Notes: generated by a model not told the origin, from the sequence alone. A DNA stretch of 64,000 nucleotides from Buchnera aphidicola (Diuraphis noxia) (GCF_001700895.1 NZ_CP013259.1:572267-636266), one strand, 5' to 3'; positions 51,587 through 63,217 are shown, counted from the stretch's first letter. Numbers and translations: made by a program.

Positions 51587-53545
51587 TTATCTGTCGAAAT
51601 TGTTTTTAAAAATATTTTTTTCCCATTTTATATCTTCTTGAGGTAATTCAAATAAAAATCGACTAGGTGATGTATACAACATTTTCCCATATTGAATGAT
51701 TTTACAACAATAAGTAAAAAACAATTGTTTTTTCGCTCTAGTTATTCCTACATATGTTAATCGCCTTTCCTCTTCTATGTTATTATTATGAATACTTTTT
51801 TGATTAGGCAAAACTCCTTCGCACATGCCAATCATAAAAACAGTAGGAAATTCTAAACCTTTAGATGCATGTAATGTCATGAGCTGTACTTTATTGTTAT
51901 CTGATTGTTTTTTTGTATTTTTTGTTACAATATCACGTAATGTCATTCGTGTAATAATTTTTGATAAACTCATGGGTTTTTCAAGTTCATCACCTTGAAT
52001 CATATTTTTTAACCATTCAGACAATGTATAAATATTATTTATACTTTTTTGTATTTTTTTTGGATCTTTCAAAGATTTGTATAGCCATTTTTCATATTCA
52101 ATATCATGAATAATTTTATCTAAAATTTTATATGGTGCTATATCAGCCAAATCAATAAATTCTTGTATCAAATCGATAAAATCTTTTAATTTTTTAATAG
52201 TTTTCTTGTTTATAATTTTTTCTAATTCAATATCATTAATAGCATCAAACAGACTTTTTTTTTGTTTAGTAGTATATTTTTCTATTTTTTTGAGAGTAAT
52301 ACTACCTATCTTCCGAGAAGGAATATTTATAATTCTTATCAATGCAGCATTATCATTAGGATTAATAATAATACGAAGATAACTTAATAAATCCTTAATT
52401 TCAACGCAAGAAAAAAATGATGAATTTTCTGAAATATTATATGGAATATTTTCTTTTATTAAAACTTTTTCAAGAATTCGTGATTGATAATTTCCACGGT
52501 ATAAGATTGCATAATCTTGATACTGAAGTTTTTTTTTAGAGCATTGTAGAAAAATTTTTTTCGCTATTTTTTCAGCTTCTTTTTCTTCATTTTCAGCTAT
52601 TATAATTTGTATAAATTTTCCATATTGTAATTGAGAAAACAATGTTTTTTTTAAAGAATGCATATTATTAGAAATCAGACTGTTAGCTGCTTTTAATATT
52701 CTCCCTGAAGAGCGATAGTTATGTTCCATTTTTATAATTTTTAAATTAGGAAAATCTTTTTTTAATAAGAAAATATTATTAGGATTTGCACCTCTCCAAG
52801 AATAAATCGACTGATCATCGTCTCCAACTAACGTAAAATTCGATTGAGTGTTAGTTAGTTCTTTTATAAATTCATACTGACTATTATTTGTATCTTGATA
52901 TTCGTCGACTAATAAGTATGTAATTTTTGTTTGCCATCTATTTTTTATTTCTTTATTTTCTTTTAATAAAGTGGTAGGTAAACAAATTAAATCATCAAAA
53001 TCTAATGAATTTAATTCATAAAGACAAGTATTATATTTTTCGTAAATGTCTGAAAAGTATTTTTCTACAGCAGATTTTGCTAAAGATTTAACTTTTTCAG
53101 GAGTGTAAAATTGATTTTTCCAAAAGGAAATCTGAAAACTAATTTTTTTTAATAATGTTATATTATTTTTCGTTTCTTTATTACATATTTTTTTTAGTAA
53201 GGAAATTTGATCTTTTTCGTCGAACAGAGTAAAATTATCATGAAATCTTAATGATTTAATTTCATGTTTGATGATTTTTAATCCTAATGAATGAAAAGTA
53301 GAAATATTTATATTTTTTGTTTTTAAAATATTCAAATGTTTTGAAAGACGAGTTCGCATTTCATAAGCGGCTTTGTTTGTAAAAGTTACCGCTGCAATAT
53401 TGTGAGATTTATATGCACCATATTTAATTAAATAAACAATTTTATTGATGATGACTTTTGTTTTTCCAGAACCAGCCCCTGCTAAAATTAAACAGGGACC
53501 AGTAATCAATTTAACAGCATTTTTTTGAGCAAAATTAAGAGACAT
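51587..53545 (-). CDS. rep: ATP-dependent DNA helicase Rep
   Basis: Rep is a 3'-5' superfamily 1 helicase that helps forks pass protein obstacles. The 652 residues (E. coli 673) show Q-motif LNFAQKNAVKLI, Walker A LAGAGSGKTKVI, Walker B VDEYQDTN, VGDDDQSIYSWRGA, and MTLHASKGLEFPTVF. The short loss is at the C-terminus, which in E. coli holds the DnaB-contacting tail. UvrD could be an alternative call, but Rep fits the neighbours rho-trxA. Confidence 0.94.
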   Translation of the reverse strand: MSLNFAQKNAVKLITGPCLILAGAGSGKTKVIINKIVYLIKYGAYKSHNIAAVTFTNKAAYEMRTRLSKHLNILKTKNINISTFHSLGLKIIKHEIKSLRFHDNFTLFDEKDQISLLKKICNKETKNNITLLKKISFQISFWKNQFYTPEKVKSLAKSAVEKYFSDIYEKYNTCLYELNSLDFDDLICLPTTLLKENKEIKNRWQTKITYLLVDEYQDTNNSQYEFIKELTNTQSNFTLVGDDDQSIYSWRGANPNNIFLLKKDFPNLKIIKMEHNYRSSGRILKAANSLISNNMHSLKKTLFSQLQYGKFIQIIIAENEEKEAEKIAKKIFLQCSKKKLQYQDYAILYRGNYQSRILEKVLIKENIPYNISENSSFFSCVEIKDLLSYLRIIINPNDNAALIRIINIPSRKIGSITLKKIEKYTTKQKKSLFDAINDIELEKIINKKTIKKLKDFIDLIQEFIDLADIAPYKILDKIIHDIEYEKWLYKSLKDPKKIQKSINNIYTLSEWLKNMIQGDELEKPMSLSKIITRMTLRDIVTKNTKKQSDNNKVQLMTLHASKGLEFPTVFMIGMCEGVLPNQKSIHNNNIEEERRLTYVGITRAKKQLFFTYCCKIIQYGKMLYTSPSRFLFELPQEDIKWEKNIFKNNFDR

Positions 53546-53613
53546 GAGAATATCGATAATGTTTAATTAAAAATGATGATATATAAGTAAATATTTTTAA
53601 ACAACAATTTTTA

Positions 53614-55083
53614 TTAACCTACAATAATTGTTTTCATGTTTTTCATATAAGATCTTAACTTACGTCCAATAATTTCTATCGGATGATTACGAATCATTGT
53701 GTTGACATTATATAATTCAATGTTGTTTACAGAATTTCTAGGTAAAGCAGAACCAAGATCAGTGTTATTAATATTTTTTACAAATTCTTTTAAAATAGGA
53801 TATGCTGATTCAGAAAAAAGATAATTGCCGTATTCAGCTGTATCTGAAATTACCATATTCATTTCGTATAGTTTTTTTCTCGCAATTGTATTCGCTATTA
53901 ATGGTAATTCATGTAATGATTCATAATACGCTGATTCTTCCATAATACCTGATTGTATCATTGTTTCAAAAGACAACTCAATTCCTGCTTTTAATATTGC
54001 GACCATAAGTATCCCATGATCATAATATTCTTGTTCTAATATTTTTTTATCATAATCAGGAGATTGTTCAAAGGATGTGTTTTTTGTTTTATATCGCCAA
54101 TTTAACAAATTTTGATCTTTATTTTTCCAATCTTGTATCATTTTTGAAGAAAAATCTCCTGAAATAATATCATCCATATGTTTTTGAAATAGTTTTGAGA
54201 AAATTCTTTTTATTTCTTGAGATAGTTTGAATGCTCTGATTTTTGATGAATTAGATAGTCGATCCATCATTAAAGTGATACCACCATGTTTAAGCGATTC
54301 TGTTATGGTTTCCCAACCAAATTGTATTAATTTACCTGCATAACCCGGATGGTTTTGAGTTGTAATTAATTTTTCATAACATACTAATGAAGCGGTTTGA
54401 AGCATGCCACATAGAATTGTTTGTTCACCCATGAGATCTGATTTTACTTCAGCAACAAATGATGATTCAAGAACTCCTGCACGATGTCCACCAGTAGAGA
54501 AAGCCCATGCTTTTGCAACTTCTAATCCCATATTAGAATAATCATTTTCATTATGTACAGCGATTAATGTAGGAACACCAAATCCTCTTTTATATTCTTC
54601 TCGTACTTCTGTACCTGGACATTTGGGAGCAACCATAATTACAGTAATATCTTTTCTAATTGTTTCTCCGTTTTCTACAATGTTAAAACCATGTGAATAA
54701 CCTAAACATGCATCTTTTTTCATTAATTTTTGTAATTCCTTAACTACATTAGAATGTTGTTTATCGGGAGTTAAATTAATTACTAAATCAGCATTTGGTA
54801 TAAGTGATTCATAATCACCTACTAAAAAATTATTTTTTGTTGCATTAATCCAAGATTGATTTTTTTTTAAAATACTATTTTTTCTTAAAGCATAAGAAAT
54901 ATTTAATCCTGAGTCTCTCATATTTAAACCTTGATTTAAACCTTGAGATCCACATCCTACAATAACTATTTTTTTATTTTTCAATATTTCATTTTTTTTG
55001 TTAAATTCTTTTTTTTCCATAAAACGACATTTTTTAATTTGATTAATTTTTTGACGAAAATTTAATGTATTAAAATAATTCAT
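53614..55083 (-). CDS. ilvC: Ketol-acid reductoisomerase
   Basis: IlvC reduces and rearranges acetolactate/acetohydroxybutyrate toward valine, isoleucine and leucine, amino acids provided to the aphid. The 489 residues (E. coli 491, long class II form) carry [33 protein letters not shown] and metal-site [16 protein letters not shown] with the duplicated C-terminal domain ([21 protein letters not shown]). 39 bases behind ilvD, likely one transcript. Confidence 0.97.
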
Positions 55084-55122
55084 TAATAAATATTCTCCTG
55101 ATTTTTTATAGACATTGGTTTT

Positions 55123-56976
55123 TTAAATCTTAGATAATTTTTGTCGATCTCTCACAGCGCCTTTATCTGCACTCATAGCAAAAAATGCATATGTTTTTAA
55201 TGCATATGAAATATGTCTTTTTCTATTCAGAGGTTTATAAGATAAAGATTTTTTTGATTCTTCTTGAAAAATACGTTGTTGTAATTCTTGTTCTGTAATA
55301 TTTAGATTAATAACTCTTTGAGTAATGTCAATATTAATAATATCACCGTTTTTTACTAGAGCGATTACACCTTTATTTGCTGCTTCTGGAGAAACATGTC
55401 CTATAGAAAGTCCTGAAGTTCCACCTGAAAATCTACCGTCAGTAATCAATGCACATGTTTTATCTAACTTCATAGATTTTAAATATGTAGTTGGATATAA
55501 CATTTCTTGCATTCCCGGTCCACCTTTAGGGCCTTCGTAACGAATGACGACAATATCACCTGAAATAATTTCTCCTTTTAAAATAGCGTTAACTGCTTCT
55601 TCTTGACTCTCATATACTCTTGCTGGACCAGAAAAAATATAATTGGATTTTTTAATTCCTGCAGTTTTAATTATACAGCCATTTTTAGCTAAATTTCCAT
55701 ATAAAACAGCTAATCCTCCATCTTGACTATAGGCGTTTTTACATGAACGAATACAGCCAGTTTTACGATCATAATCTAACGTTAACCATCTATTTTCTTG
55801 AGAATAAGGTTGTATTGTACGAATACCAGCAGGTTTCGCTTTAAACATTTTCAAAATATCAGGGTTTTTAGATAAAACAATATCATATTCTTTTAAAGTT
55901 TCTTCTAGATTTAATTGCAATATATTTTGTGTTTGTTTGTTTAATAAATTAGCACGATTTAGTTCTCCTAAAATACCCATAACACCACCAGCACGGTGAA
56001 CGTCTTCCATGTGATATAGCGAAGTACTTGGAGAAACCTTACAAATATGAGGTATTTTTCTAGATAATTCATCAATATTAGACATATTAAAATCAATTTC
56101 TGCTTCTTGAGCAGCGGCTAATAAATGTAAAATAGTATTAGTTGAACCACCCATTGCAATATCTAATATCATTGCGTTCTCAAAAGATTCTTTGCTTGCA
56201 ATACTTCTCGGTAAAACTTTTTTATTGTTATGGTGATAATATTCTTTTGTGATTTTGACAATAGTTTTAGCAGATTTTATAAATAGATTTTTTCGATCAA
56301 CATGAGTTGCTAAAAGTGTACCATTGCCTGGTAAGGATAAACCTATAGCTTCTGTTAGACAATTCATAGAATTAGCTGTAAACATCCCTGAACAAGATCC
56401 GCATGTAGGGCATGCTAAAAGTTCAACTTCTTTAATAAAATTTTTACATTGATTAGATTGTCCTCCTATCATAATAGCGTCTACTAAATCAATTTTTATT
56501 TCTTTTTCATTTTTTCTTATTTTACCTGCTTCCATAGGACCACCTGAAATAAAGACAGATGGTATATTTAGTCTTAATGCTGCCATAAGCATACCTGGAG
56601 TAATTTTATCACAGTTAGACACACAGATCATGGCATCAACACAATGTGCATTAATTACATATTCTATAGAATCTGCAATCAATTCTCTTGAAGGTAAAGA
56701 ATATAACATTCCGGAATGTCCCATAGCGATTCCATCGTCAATTGCAATAGTATTAAACTCTTTTGGAACGCCACCAGATTTCTGAATTTGGTCTGAAATC
56801 AGTTCTCCGACTTTTTTGAGATGAATATGTCCTGGTACAAACTGTGAAAAAGAATTAACTATTGCAATAATAGGTTTTTTAAAATCTTCATCGTTCATAC
56901 CTGTAGCACGCCATAATGATCTTGCTCCAGACATGTTTTTTCCATGAGTGGTTTTAAAAGAACGATATTTAGGCAT
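55123..56976 (-). CDS. ilvD: Dihydroxy-acid dehydratase
   Basis: IlvD dehydrates dihydroxy acids to the 2-oxo acid precursors of valine and isoleucine. The 617 residues (E. coli 616) contain cluster cysteines in [12 protein letters not shown] and [19 protein letters not shown], and [20 protein letters not shown]. It is a [4Fe-4S] enzyme and so depends on the Isc genes just to its right. Upstream, 57.0-57.2 kb holds only A+T-rich spacer and tRNA-Trp. Confidence 0.97.
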   Translation of the reverse strand: MPKYRSFKTTHGKNMSGARSLWRATGMNDEDFKKPIIAIVNSFSQFVPGHIHLKKVGELISDQIQKSGGVPKEFNTIAIDDGIAMGHSGMLYSLPSRELIADSIEYVINAHCVDAMICVSNCDKITPGMLMAALRLNIPSVFISGGPMEAGKIRKNEKEIKIDLVDAIMIGGQSNQCKNFIKEVELLACPTCGSCSGMFTANSMNCLTEAIGLSLPGNGTLLATHVDRKNLFIKSAKTIVKITKEYYHHNNKKVLPRSIASKESFENAMILDIAMGGSTNTILHLLAAAQEAEIDFNMSNIDELSRKIPHICKVSPSTSLYHMEDVHRAGGVMGILGELNRANLLNKQTQNILQLNLEETLKEYDIVLSKNPDILKMFKAKPAGIRTIQPYSQENRWLTLDYDRKTGCIRSCKNAYSQDGGLAVLYGNLAKNGCIIKTAGIKKSNYIFSGPARVYESQEEAVNAILKGEIISGDIVVIRYEGPKGGPGMQEMLYPTTYLKSMKLDKTCALITDGRFSGGTSGLSIGHVSPEAANKGVIALVKNGDIINIDITQRVINLNITEQELQQRIFQEESKKSLSYKPLNRKRHISYALKTYAFFAMSADKGAVRDRQKLSKI

Positions 56977-57216
56977 TTTTTAAACTACTCCAGCAAAAAT
57001 AATGGTATTAAGCATCTTTTGAAAAAAATTTCTATAGGTTTTTTATAAAAAATTATACCATTGATTAATGAAATTATTAGAGGAAATAAATAATAGAATG
57101 TTTTTAGAAAATTATATAGAAATTTTAGGAATTATACTTTTTATATAATTAAATTTATAGAAATTAATTTATTTTTTAACATTTTTATATTAAAAAATGA
57201 TTAATTAATGATATTT

Positions 57217-57292
57217 TGGCAGGGGTGGCAGGACTTGAACCTACAACTTTCGGTTTTGGAGACCGATGCTCTACCAATTGAACTACACCCCT
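57217..57292 (-). tRNA. tRNA-Trp (anticodon CCA)
   Basis: 76 bases with encoded CCA: acceptor AGGGGTG/CACCCCT, anticodon CCA in GGTCTCCAAAACC, D-arm AGTTCAATTGGTAGAGC. The remaining roughly 400 bases of the ilvD-iscS gap show nothing recognisable. Confidence 0.97.
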
Positions 57293-57469
57293 AGGTGATA
57301 TTGTAAAATATAAAATAATTATATTATTAATCATAATAAAAGTCTAGTATGTATTTTAATAAGTTTAAAAACAATAAATTTTAATCATTTTTAGATCTAA
57401 TTTATTATGAAAATGATAGAATATTTATTCTATACACTTAAAATGTTAAATTAAAAGAGCAATTTTATT

Positions 57470-58684
57470 ATGAAAACTCCAATTTATTTAGATTATGCAG
57501 CAACTACTCCAGTAGAGTATCAAGTTGCAAAAAAAATGATGAATCATTTAACAATAGATGGAATATTTGGTAATTCTGCTTCTCGTTCTCATAAATTTGG
57601 TTGGGATGCTGAAGAAATTGTTGATATTGCACGCAATCAGATCTCTGAATTTATTGGAGCTGATTCTCGTGAAATTATTTTTACTTCAGGTGCTACTGAA
57701 GCAAACAATTTAGCTATAAAAGGTATAGCATTGTTTCATAAAAGCAAAGGTAAACATATTATCACTAGTAAAACAGAACATAAATCTGTTTTAGATACCT
57801 GTAGATATCTTGAAAATCAAGGATTTAATTTAACATATCTTACTCCTAAAAATAATGGCATTATTGATTTAAACAATCTAAAAAAAAATATAAGAAAAGA
57901 TACTATTCTCGTTTCTATAATGCATGTAAATAACGAAATTGGTATTATACAAGATATAGATAATATATCTAAAATTTGTCGAGAAAATGGTATTTTTTTT
58001 CATGTAGATGCAACTCAAAGCATGGGAAAAATTCCTATTGATTTAAAAACAACATTTATAGATTTAATGTCTTTTTCTGCTCATAAAGTTTATGGACCAA
58101 AAGGAATTGGTTGCTTATATGTACGTCGAAAACCACGTGTTCGTCTACTTCCTTGTATACATGGTGGAGGACATGAAAGAGGAATGCGTTCAGGTACTTT
58201 ACCAGTTCATCAAATTGTGGGAATGGGAGAATCTTTTATTTTAGCCAAAAGGAAAATACATGATGATTTTATTCGTTCAACAAAATTGAGAAACTTACTT
58301 TGGAACGGGATTAAAAACATTGAAGAAGTTTATTTAAATAGTGATTTAAAACAAGGTGTACCTCATATCTTAAATGTTAGTTTTAATTATGTTGAGGGAG
58401 AATCTTTAATTATGTCACTTAAAGATTTAGCAATTTCTTCAGGTTCTGCTTGTACATCGGCTAGTCTAGAACCATCTTATGTTTTAAAAGCTTTAGGAAT
58501 TAAAGATGAATTAGCTCATAGTTCTATTCGCTTTTCTATTGGACGATTTACAACAGAAGAAGAAATTCAATATACAATAAAATTAGTTCATGAATCTATT
58601 CATAGATTACGTGAACTTTCACCTTTATGGGAAATGTTTAAATCAGGAGTTGATTTAAATAGCATAGAATGGGATCATATTTAA
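57470..58684 (+). CDS. iscS: Cysteine desulfurase IscS
   Basis: IscS takes sulfur from cysteine and hands it to IscU for Fe-S clusters and to tRNA thiolation factors. 404 residues, same as E. coli: LDYAATTPV, the PLP lysine in [13 protein letters not shown], and the mobile-loop catalytic Cys in [17 protein letters not shown]. The regulator gene iscR that precedes it in E. coli is absent, so Fe-S feedback control is probably lost. iscU follows after 27 bases. Confidence 0.98.
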   Translation: MKTPIYLDYAATTPVEYQVAKKMMNHLTIDGIFGNSASRSHKFGWDAEEIVDIARNQISEFIGADSREIIFTSGATEANNLAIKGIALFHKSKGKHIITSKTEHKSVLDTCRYLENQGFNLTYLTPKNNGIIDLNNLKKNIRKDTILVSIMHVNNEIGIIQDIDNISKICRENGIFFHVDATQSMGKIPIDLKTTFIDLMSFSAHKVYGPKGIGCLYVRRKPRVRLLPCIHGGGHERGMRSGTLPVHQIVGMGESFILAKRKIHDDFIRSTKLRNLLWNGIKNIEEVYLNSDLKQGVPHILNVSFNYVEGESLIMSLKDLAISSGSACTSASLEPSYVLKALGIKDELAHSSIRFSIGRFTTEEEIQYTIKLVHESIHRLRELSPLWEMFKSGVDLNSIEWDHI

Positions 58685-58711
58685 ATATAAAAAAATTAAG
58701 GAATTATAAAA

Positions 58712-59092
58712 ATGGCATATAGTAAAAAAGTAATGGATCATTATGAAAACCCACGTAATGTTGGATCTTTTTCTAATACAGACATGAATGTAGGAAGTGG
58801 ATTAGTCGGTGCTCCTGCCTGCGGTGACGTAATGAAATTACAAATTAAAGTTAATAAAAACGATATTATTGAAGACGCTTGTTTTAAAACTTATGGTTGC
58901 GGGTCTGCTATAGCATCAAGTTCATTAATTACAGAATGGGTGAAGGGAAAATCTATTAAAGAAGCTGAAAGCATTAAAAATACAAGAATAGTAGAAGAAT
59001 TAGAATTACCACCGGTAAAAATTCATTGTTCTATTTTAGCAGAAGATGCTATTAAAGCTGCAATTGCTGATTATAAAAATAAAAATAAATAA
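58712..59092 (+). CDS. iscU: Fe-S cluster scaffold IscU
   Basis: IscU is where clusters are built. The 126 residues retain the three cluster cysteines (GAPACGDV, TYGCGSAIASS, KIHCSILAED), the assisting Asp in the first, and the LPPVK motif that HscA binds. iscA, next in E. coli, is missing; a hairpin fills the gap to hscB. Confidence 0.97.
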   Translation: MAYSKKVMDHYENPRNVGSFSNTDMNVGSGLVGAPACGDVMKLQIKVNKNDIIEDACFKTYGCGSAIASSSLITEWVKGKSIKEAESIKNTRIVEELELPPVKIHCSILAEDAIKAAIADYKNKNK

Positions 59093-59103
59093 TTTAATTT
59101 TAG

Positions 59104-59129
59104 TGTTGAAAGAAAATATTCTTTCAACA
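59104..59129. repeat. Perfect 11-bp hairpin between iscU and hscB
   Basis: TGTTGAAAGAA (59104-59114), loop AATA, then TTCTTTCAACA (59119-59129). It lies 12 bases after the iscU stop at the position where iscA has been lost, without a following T run. It may be an mRNA-stability or processing element separating iscSU from hscBA, or a partial terminator. Confidence 0.6.
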
Positions 59130-59188
59130 TGTACTGTTATTATTTTATAATTAATAATTGTTTTGAATGAAATAAATTTAGGTGATAA

Positions 59189-59698
59189 ATGAATTATTTT
59201 AAATTATTTAATGTACCAAAAAAATTTAATATTGATAGAAAAATTCTTTCTGAAAATTTTTATAAATTACAGTTACAATTTCATCCAGATTTATTTGTAA
59301 ATCATTCTGTACATAAGAAAAAAATAATTCTAGAAAAATCAATTGAAATAAACAAAGGTTATAAAACTTTAAAACATTTTTTAACTAGATCTGTCTATTT
59401 ACTCTCTTTATATGATATCAAAATTGAAAAAGAAACTATTTTTTCAAATAATCATATTTTTTTAAAAGAATATTTTTCTTTATATGAAGAATTAGATAAT
59501 TTAAAAAAAAACGATTTTAATAAAGTATTAATAAATAATTTTTTTGAAAAAATTACAAAAAATATTTACCAACATCAAGAAGACATTAATTGCGAATTTG
59601 AAAAAAGAAATTTTAAAAAGATCGTTATTCTTGTAGAAAAATTATTTTTTTTTGAAAGAATGAAAATAAGTTTAAAAAATAACATGCATCTAAAATAA
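59189..59698 (+). CDS. hscB: Co-chaperone HscB
   Basis: HscB is the J-protein that brings IscU to HscA. The 169 residues (E. coli 171) start MNYFKLFNVPKKFNID, contain the ATPase-stimulating HPD (QFHPDLF, residues about 33-35), and a C-terminal helical IscU-binding domain. AGGTG lies just before the ATG. hscA follows after 22 bases. Confidence 0.94.
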   Translation: MNYFKLFNVPKKFNIDRKILSENFYKLQLQFHPDLFVNHSVHKKKIILEKSIEINKGYKTLKHFLTRSVYLLSLYDIKIEKETIFSNNHIFLKEYFSLYEELDNLKKNDFNKVLINNFFEKITKNIYQHQEDINCEFEKRNFKKIVILVEKLFFFERMKISLKNNMHLK

Positions 59699-59720
59699 GC
59701 ATAAAATAAAGGATTATAGA

Positions 59721-61244
59721 ATGACTGATTTGATAAATACATGTAAAAAAAAAATATTTTTAGGTATTGATCTTGGTACTACGTATTCTTTGGTTGCAAC
59801 AGTGACGAAGAGAGGGGTTTTTTTATTATCAGATAAGAAAAAACGTTATTTATTGCCATCAATTGTTCATTATCAAAAGAATTCTGTGACGGTTGGGTGG
59901 AATGCATTAAAAAAAATAATTAAGGATCCTAAAAATACAATTTTTTCTGTAAAACGTTTACTGGGCCGTTCTATTGAATTTATTAAACAAGAATATCCAT
60001 CTTTACCATATAGTATAACAAAAGATGACAGAGGAGGTATTTTACTTCATACAACATCAAGAATAGTTACACCTATTGATGTTTCTAGTGAGATATTAAA
60101 ATACTTAAAAAATAGAGCTATGTTTTTCTTTGAAAAAGAAATAGATGCAAGTGTTATTACTGTTCCAGCCTATTTTAATAATTTTCAAAGAGAAGCAACT
60201 AAAAAAGCTGCAAATCTTGCAAACATTAGTTTAATAAGACTTTTAAATGAACCTACAGCTGCTGCTTTAGCATATGGGTTAGAAATAAAAAAAAGAGGTA
60301 TTGTTATTGTATACGATTTAGGAGGGGGTACATTTGACATTTCGGTATTAAAATTAAATAAAGGGATATTTGAAGTATTAGCTACTAGTGGGGATTCTAA
60401 TTTAGGTGGCGATGATTTTGATTTTGAATTAGCCAAGTATATTTATAAAAAATCAAATTTATTTAATAGATGCAATAATTGGTTTCAAACATCTTTACTC
60501 AAAATAGCACGAGATGCTAAATTACAATTAAGTCAATATAATAAAGTAAAAGTTCAATTCCTTAATTGGACAGATTATATTACCCGTGATGAATTCAATT
60601 CAACTATTGTAAATTTAATTGAAAAAACTTTATTAATTTGTTCTGATGTTCTTAAAGAAATTGATTTATCTATCCATGAAGTACAGGAAATCATAATGGT
60701 TGGAGGATCTACTCGCATTCCATTAGTATATCAAAAAGTAGCCGATTTTTTTAAAAAAATGCCATTAAACTCTATTAATCCAGATAAAGTTGTAGCAATG
60801 GGTGCTGCCATACATGCAAATATGCTTGTTAATACTCATATGAAAAAGAAAACATTGTTATTAGATGTTATTCCACTTTCGTTAGGAATTGAAGTTATGG
60901 GTGGTTTTGTTGAAAAAATTATTTTAAAAAATAGTACAATTCCTATTTCTAAAACTAAAGTATTTACAACATATAAAGATAATCAAACATCTATATTAAT
61001 TCATGTTTTACAAGGAGAAAGTGAATTTTTACAAGATTGTATTTCATTATGTCGTTTTGTTTTAAAAAATATTAAACCTCAAAAATTAGGATTAGCTCGT
61101 ATTTTGGTTACATTTCAAATTGATACTGATGGTTTGATTAATATCAGAGTATCTGAAAAAAATAGTAATCAAGATAGGTTAGTTCAAATTGATAATAATA
61201 TTATTTTACAAAAAATAAATCTTTCAAAGACAGAACACCAATAA
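59721..61244 (+). CDS. hscA: Fe-S chaperone HscA lacking the C-terminal lid
   Basis: HscA is the Hsp70 that acts on IscU to release clusters. The nucleotide-binding domain is intact (GIDLGTTYSLVATV, NEPTAAALAYG, DLGGGTFDIS, VGGSTRIPLV), and the beta substrate-binding domain is present (LLDVIPLSLGIEVMGG, GESEFLQDC, VTFQIDTDGLINI). The protein stops at residue 507, whereas E. coli HscA has 616: the whole helical lid is missing. The 216 bases that follow are non-coding, so this is a clean truncation rather than a frame break that I can see. Confidence 0.94.
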   Translation: MTDLINTCKKKIFLGIDLGTTYSLVATVTKRGVFLLSDKKKRYLLPSIVHYQKNSVTVGWNALKKIIKDPKNTIFSVKRLLGRSIEFIKQEYPSLPYSITKDDRGGILLHTTSRIVTPIDVSSEILKYLKNRAMFFFEKEIDASVITVPAYFNNFQREATKKAANLANISLIRLLNEPTAAALAYGLEIKKRGIVIVYDLGGGTFDISVLKLNKGIFEVLATSGDSNLGGDDFDFELAKYIYKKSNLFNRCNNWFQTSLLKIARDAKLQLSQYNKVKVQFLNWTDYITRDEFNSTIVNLIEKTLLICSDVLKEIDLSIHEVQEIIMVGGSTRIPLVYQKVADFFKKMPLNSINPDKVVAMGAAIHANMLVNTHMKKKTLLLDVIPLSLGIEVMGGFVEKIILKNSTIPISKTKVFTTYKDNQTSILIHVLQGESEFLQDCISLCRFVLKNIKPQKLGLARILVTFQIDTDGLINIRVSEKNSNQDRLVQIDNNIILQKINLSKTEHQ

Positions 61245-61460
61245 ATTGATATATATTTAAAAAATAATTTTAAATAAATAAAGAAAAATTAAATAAAATG
61301 ACAATTAATAACACTAAAATAATCTATACATAGATATAATTTTCCTATTTTTAAAATTAATTTAAAAAAATTTAGCAAAAATAAATCAATACTATTTTTT
61401 ATTAAAAAATAAAATACTATTGTCTATACTTTAAAAAGTATTTTAAAAGAGAATATATAA

Positions 61461-61790
61461 ATGCCTAAAATATTGTTTTTACCTCATAAAATTATATTAC
61501 CTAAAGGTGCTACATTATACGCACAAACAGGACAGACTATACTAGATGTTGCATTACAACATAATATTCAATTAGAACATGCTTGCGAAAAATCATGTGC
61601 ATGTAGCACTTGTCATTGTATTATTAGAAAAGGATTTGCGTCTCTTTCAGGATGGTCTGAAAAAGAAGATGATATTTTAGATAAAGCTTGGGGACTTAGC
61701 TCTGAAAGTCGTTTAAGTTGCCAAGCAATTGTTGGTAATTGTGATATAGAAGTAGAAATACCATTATATACTGTTAATCATGTTAAATAA
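61461..61790 (+). CDS. fdx: [2Fe-2S] ferredoxin of the Isc system
   Basis: Fdx donates electrons to Fe-S assembly on IscU. The 109 residues (E. coli 111) hold ligands in [16 protein letters not shown] and a fourth in RLSCQAIVG. It begins about 215 bases after hscA and ends 2 bases before the convergent der stop; iscX is absent. Probably reduced by Fpr. Confidence 0.96.
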   Translation: MPKILFLPHKIILPKGATLYAQTGQTILDVALQHNIQLEHACEKSCACSTCHCIIRKGFASLSGWSEKEDDILDKAWGLSSESRLSCQAIVGNCDIEVEIPLYTVNHVK

Positions 61791-61792
61791 TA

Positions 61793-63163
61793 TTAATTTT
61801 TTTGTTTTTGAATATAGGGATTAATATTATCTTTAAACTGTATTTGTATAGGTGTTCCCTTAATATTAAGATTTTGATGAAAAAAATTTATTAAATACCT
61901 TTTATAAGGTAAAGATAAAAATGTTACTTGATTTCCATGTATAATTATTTTAGGTGGATTAAAACTTCCTAAATGTGCATATTTAAGTTTTATTCGACGT
62001 CCTTTAAAAATTGGTGGTTGATGTTTTTTAATTGCTTCAAACATAGTTTTTGTCAATTTAGATGTACTAATCTTTTTATTAGATTCTTCATATCCTTCTT
62101 TTACAGATTGAAATAATTTGAATATACCTTTTTTTTGTAATGCGGATATAAAATGTATTTTTGAAAAATAAAGAAATTTTAATTTTTTCTTAATATTTTC
62201 TTTCATTTTTTTCTTTTCAGAAGAATCTAATAAATCCCATTTATTAATAGCAATAACAATACTTTTTCCAGATTTTATAATAAAATTAGACAAAAATAAA
62301 TCCTGACTACATATTTTATCATATGCATCTATTATGAATAATATTACGTTAGATTTTTGAATTGTGTCTAATGTTTTAATGATTGAAATTTTTTCAAATT
62401 TATTGAGATGTTTCTTCTTTTTAGATGTTCCGGCGGTGTCTATTAAAATATAATCATCATTTTTGTATTTGATTGGTATTGATATGCTGTCTAATGTTGT
62501 ACCTCCTATATTGCATGTAATCATTCGTTCTTCTTTTAATAAATTATTTATCAACGTTGATTTTCCGACATTAGGACGACCAATAAAAGCTACTTTTATA
62601 GGTGATTTTTCTATCTTTTTATCTTCTTTTTGTAGTTTTTTGATATTTTCTTTTTTTAAGATGATATTAATTGAAGGAATAATATATTTTTTAAAAAGAT
62701 CATTTATTTTTTGATTATGACTTGCAGATATTGTTTGAATTTTTTTTATTCCTAAGGAATAAAATTCATTATTTTTAGAACAATCCTTAATACCATCTAT
62801 TTTATTAATAACTAAAATTATTTCTTTTTTATATGTTTTGATTTTTTTAATTATTTCAATTTCTTGTGGCATCAATCCATCACGAGCACTTACTACAAAT
62901 AAAATTAAATTTGATTGATCTACAGCTATAAATGTTTGTTTATTTGCTTTTTTTTCTATTTCACTTGCATTAAAATCTAAACCTGCTGTATCAATTATCA
63001 TTGCTTTTTGTTTCGATTGTAATAATTTACAATATCCATATTGTCTATCTCTGGTAATGCCAAAATAATCTGCTACTAATGCATTTCTAGTTTTAGTTAA
63101 TACATTAAATAAAGTAGATTTTCCCACATTAGTTCGTCCAATCAATGCAATAATAGGTATCAT
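61793..63163 (-). CDS. der: Ribosome biogenesis GTPase Der (EngA)
   Basis: Der is a tandem-GTPase needed for 50S assembly. The 456 residues (E. coli 490) contain two G domains, P-loops GRTNVGKSTLF (residues 8-18) and GRPNVGKSTLI (near 195), with DTAGLDF/NKIDG and DTAGTSKK/NKWDL, and the C-terminal KH-like domain (QPPIFKGRRIKLKYAH). The shortening is mainly in the linker between G domains. Confidence 0.96.
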   Translation of the reverse strand: MIPIIALIGRTNVGKSTLFNVLTKTRNALVADYFGITRDRQYGYCKLLQSKQKAMIIDTAGLDFNASEIEKKANKQTFIAVDQSNLILFVVSARDGLMPQEIEIIKKIKTYKKEIILVINKIDGIKDCSKNNEFYSLGIKKIQTISASHNQKINDLFKKYIIPSINIILKKENIKKLQKEDKKIEKSPIKVAFIGRPNVGKSTLINNLLKEERMITCNIGGTTLDSISIPIKYKNDDYILIDTAGTSKKKKHLNKFEKISIIKTLDTIQKSNVILFIIDAYDKICSQDLFLSNFIIKSGKSIVIAINKWDLLDSSEKKKMKENIKKKLKFLYFSKIHFISALQKKGIFKLFQSVKEGYEESNKKISTSKLTKTMFEAIKKHQPPIFKGRRIKLKYAHLGSFNPPKIIIHGNQVTFLSLPYKRYLINFFHQNLNIKGTPIQIQFKDNINPYIQKQKN

Positions 63164-63217
63164 TTTATTGTGCCTTTTTTAATTAAAATAAATTAGTTTT
63201 TTACATTGCATGTATTT

